From an uncultured Pseudomonadota bacterium (GTDB lineage: Bacteria; Pseudomonadota; Gammaproteobacteria; Steroidobacterales; Steroidobacteraceae), in NCBI GenBank assembly GCA_903862885.1, contig CAIOZU010000013.1, forward strand, positions 1-54,121: a stretch of 54,121 nt of DNA, given 5' to 3'. The notes beneath the pieces were generated by a model. It had not been told where the DNA came from, made no database searches, and saw only the letters and a program-made list of their open reading frames with translations. Shown piece after piece: positions 52,075-54,121 of the stretch. The position numbers and the translations under genes were made by a program. Every line of letters starts with the position of its first letter. The stretch's first letter is position 1.

Positions 52075-53631
52075 ATGACATTTTCTTGGCTGAAACGTTT
52101 GATGGCTTTCGCCCTGATGGGCATGGTATCGGCCGTCGGCGCTCAGCCGGCAGCTCCCGCAGTCACTTTTCAGAAGCAAACGCTGCAAGGCAGTTACAGT
52201 GAAAAGCAGCCGACTGTTGCTGTTTTCAAGGGTGTCCCGTATGCGCGACCACCCGTCGGGCAGTTGCGCTGGCAGGCGCCAAAGCCAACGGTAGTGCGCT
52301 CGGGTATCCAGCAAGCCACCCAGTGGCCGGCTGCCTGTTACCAAAATAATTATAACTTAGTCTGGTATCAGGAAATCGCCACAGCCTTTGGTAGCAACGA
52401 ACTTGGATTTTCTAATCCGACTTTCAGTGAGGACTGTCTTTACCTAAATATTTGGAGCGCATCACTTAAGAAGCAAGCGAAGCTGCCGGTCATTGTCTGG
52501 ATCCATGGTGGATCCAATAAGGCAGGATGGTCTTTTGAGCCTAACTATCATGGCGATCAGCTGGCAGCACAGGGGGCGGTGGTGGTCAGTGTGGGCTACC
52601 GGTTAGGGATTTTTGGTTTCTTTGGACACCCTGAACTTCGTGGTAGTCAGCGACCGACCAACTTTGGGCTACTCGACCAGATCGCGGCGCTACATTGGGT
52701 GCGCGAGCATATTGCGGACTTTGGCGGAGATGCTGACAACGTCACCATCGCGGGTGAATCAGCAGGTGGTGCGGATGTCAGTTATCTTCTGGCTTCGCCA
52801 CTGGCCGCAGGGTTATTTCACCGGGCGATCAGCGAAAGCGGCGGGTATCTACTGCGCGATGCGCGAACGCTCGCCGACGCCGAGCTCATCGGCTCCAAGT
52901 TATCTGCGGCGCGACCGGATAAACCTAATCTCGCTGCGCTTCGGTTACTTAGCAGCGAAGAGATATTTAAAACGGCAAAGCAGTCTTTAGCTCACGAACA
53001 GTACGGACCGGTGAGTGACGGCGTGTCAGTGCTTGTGCCTACGACGCTGCATTATCGGATTCATGGAATTGGTGTTGATCTATTGATCGGCAGCAATGAG
53101 AATGAAGATTATATGTACGTCGATGATAATCCGGCGACACTGGCGGCGACTTTAGCGGGCTTACCAAGCGAAAGTAGGGAGCCATTAGAGAAGCGGGCTC
53201 TGCTGGAGCCTACTACAAAGCATGCTAACGATCGGATTGAAGCGCTGGTGGAGATGCATTGTCCCGCGTATGTCATGGCCCAAAGCGCGGGCTCACATGG
53301 GCATCAGGCCTTTGTCTACCGTTTTACCCGAGTGAGACCCGGGCCGGGTGGTCAGGCGCTATTGGCCTACCACGGTGCTGAAATACCATATGTGTTTAAT
53401 ACGCAAGATGTGTGGTTGCCCACAACAGCAGATGACGCAGTACTGACGGATGCGATGGTGCATTACTGGTCCAACTTTGCACGCAGTGGAAACCCGAATG
53501 GCAATGGCAAACCGCTATGGGTGCCATTTACGGTAGATCATCCAACAGTGCAGGAGTTGGGTGTGCATATTGGTGGCATAGCGGGTCCTGACTATGCGCT
53601 CTGCCACCAGATCGAGTCGGTGTTGTATTGA
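52075..53631 (+). CDS. Type B carboxylesterase/lipase
   Basis: A 518-residue exported esterase. After a signal peptide (MTFSWLKRLMAFALMGMVSAVGA) it has the family start FKGVPYARPPVGQLRW, the EDCLYLNIWS motif, oxyanion WIHGGSN, the nucleophile elbow GESAGG with Ser229, an acidic residue region GSNENEDY, and the His in LLAYHGAEIPYVF. It hydrolyses esters outside the cytoplasm. The ATG at 52075 has GGGGAAGG upstream and a clean signal peptide; an upstream in-frame ATG at 52006 is less likely. Confidence 0.92.
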   Translation: MTFSWLKRLMAFALMGMVSAVGAQPAAPAVTFQKQTLQGSYSEKQPTVAVFKGVPYARPPVGQLRWQAPKPTVVRSGIQQATQWPAACYQNNYNLVWYQEIATAFGSNELGFSNPTFSEDCLYLNIWSASLKKQAKLPVIVWIHGGSNKAGWSFEPNYHGDQLAAQGAVVVSVGYRLGIFGFFGHPELRGSQRPTNFGLLDQIAALHWVREHIADFGGDADNVTIAGESAGGADVSYLLASPLAAGLFHRAISESGGYLLRDARTLADAELIGSKLSAARPDKPNLAALRLLSSEEIFKTAKQSLAHEQYGPVSDGVSVLVPTTLHYRIHGIGVDLLIGSNENEDYMYVDDNPATLAATLAGLPSESREPLEKRALLEPTTKHANDRIEALVEMHCPAYVMAQSAGSHGHQAFVYRFTRVRPGPGGQALLAYHGAEIPYVFNTQDVWLPTTADDAVLTDAMVHYWSNFARSGNPNGNGKPLWVPFTVDHPTVQELGVHIGGIAGPDYALCHQIESVLY

Positions 53632-53743
53632 GTCAGCGCCAGCGGTGTGGTCGCCGCTTTGGACAATTCAGCGCTGATGTGCGACCGCCTGATCTTTAAG
53701 CGTAATTAGGGCGTCATTTGATTGAGTGGCAGTGGATTGACCT

Positions 53744-53760
53744 GCCGGGTGTTTCCCGGT
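53744..53760. repeat. Hairpin CCGGG/CCCGG downstream of esterase
   Basis: A 5-bp GC stem (plus one G-T pair) with a TGTTT loop, 113 bases after the esterase stop. No T-run follows. It may be a weak terminator or part of an attachment region near the integrase; either is speculative. Confidence 0.25.
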
Positions 53761-53913
53761 AGTCAAGTAAAGGCCGCGCTAGGGAGAAGTGATTTCGGGA
53801 ATTCATTTTTGGGGCGACAGTGCTCGCTTGGGGCCTTAGCAGGCATAGAACACCCAATTAAACACCCGATTCAACCCAATAATACGACCTGCCATTACAG
53901 CCGTAATTTCAGG

Positions 53914-54121
53914 TTAAACCATTGGTTTATAACCTTTTTTTTGTTGGCTGTCGCCACTATTTTCCGCGAGCCGCCGAAGGCGGGTCGCCATAGCACCTTG
54001 CTTGGCTTTCGCCCCGCGCGAGTACATCCCTACCATCCTAGGGGTCTTCCAGCCGGCATCACGCATGATGGCGGCGTCTGACGCTCCATCCTCGACTAGG
54101 TCCTGTGTGGCGCCGATACGG
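53914..54121 (-). CDS. Tyrosine recombinase (integrase), C-terminal part
   Basis: The last 68 codons of a phage-type integrase are visible and end at a TAA. The fragment starts at the window edge with the conserved Arg (RIGATQDLVEDGAS, the R of the HxxR box), then GWKTPRM with Trp24 in the H/W position, and MYSRGAKAKQGAMA with the catalytic Tyr33. The remaining catalytic domain and start lie beyond the right edge. Its presence implies a mobile element or genomic island continuing to the right; no attachment site can be fixed from this window. Confidence 0.85.
   Translation of the reverse strand, partial: RIGATQDLVEDGASDAAIMRDAGWKTPRMVGMYSRGAKAKQGAMATRLRRLAENSGDSQQKKGYKPMV

Noticed and set aside
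53722-54081. Plus-strand open frame near the right edge
   Set aside because: It is antisense to the clear integrase C-terminus, whose residues match the tyrosine recombinase pattern.
1-54121. tRNA or rRNA genes
   Set aside because: Reading both strands, I saw no T-arm or acceptor-stem pattern that would support a tRNA, nor conserved rRNA stretches; a covariance scan would be decisive.

Overview
The window looks like the chromosome of a mid-to-high-GC, free-living Gram-negative bacterium, most likely a gammaproteobacterium. SlyX, a YheU/UPF0270 protein, LpxD, a TonB-dependent receptor and Tat/Sec-exported enzymes all point that way; a genus cannot be named from the sequence alone. Genes are densely packed on both strands. 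I found no rRNA, tRNA or CRISPR array. The only mobile-element trace is the 3' end of a tyrosine recombinase cut by the right edge.

Layout. 1-7 kb: a Met-rich Spy/CpxP-like protein, a DUF6515 protein, an AmpG-like MFS carrier, a TonB-dependent receptor with a leader hairpin, slyX, and the yheU/Trp-rich pair. 7-13 kb: DEAD-box helicase deaD, an Old Yellow Enzyme, a CBS protein with phosphofructokinase, and an exported phosphoesterase. 13-17 kb: five minus-strand genes in series, namely dgcN-dgcA (D-glutamate use) followed by DUF2946, a CxxCxC outer-membrane protein and a TlpA-like thioredoxin. 17-26 kb: M13 peptidase, prolyl aminopeptidase, fatty acid desaturase, lpxD, a His-rich M23 peptidase, class II aldolase and SDR. 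26.9-31.6 kb: a three-gene operon with a PQQ alcohol dehydrogenase that has the lanthanide-type Asp pair, a XoxJ/MxaJ-like binding protein, and a c-type cytochrome carried on five Ig-like repeats. 31.7-36.8 kb: a Rap1a/Tai-like protein, then MFS carrier, a 46-codon small ORF, a non-pyrrolysine MttB-type methyltransferase and an exported protein, overlapping or closely spaced. 37-46 kb: amidase, a short RecQ, LLM flavoprotein, SulP carrier, AAHS-type MFS and an APC permease. 46.3-50.2 kb: a partner-switching-like operon (GOLPH3-like, STAS antagonist, RsbW-like kinase, sensor without output domain, Na/Pi-type carrier). 50.2-54.1 kb: a structured non-coding leader, a VioB-type ferritin-like protein, a carboxylesterase, and the integrase end.

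How the genes fit together. The most distinctive unit is the PQQ operon. The dehydrogenase would oxidise an alcohol in the periplasm, the XoxJ-like protein would help its maturation, and the cytochrome would take the electrons. The usual small soluble cytochrome is replaced here by one on a long Ig-like stalk. About 2.5 kb away is an MttB-family methyltransferase with its own carrier, which suggests a wider interest in methylated or alcohol substrates, but that link is inference. The second unusual unit is the STAS/anti-sigma operon containing a GOLPH3-family protein and a transporter, with no visible PP2C phosphatase.
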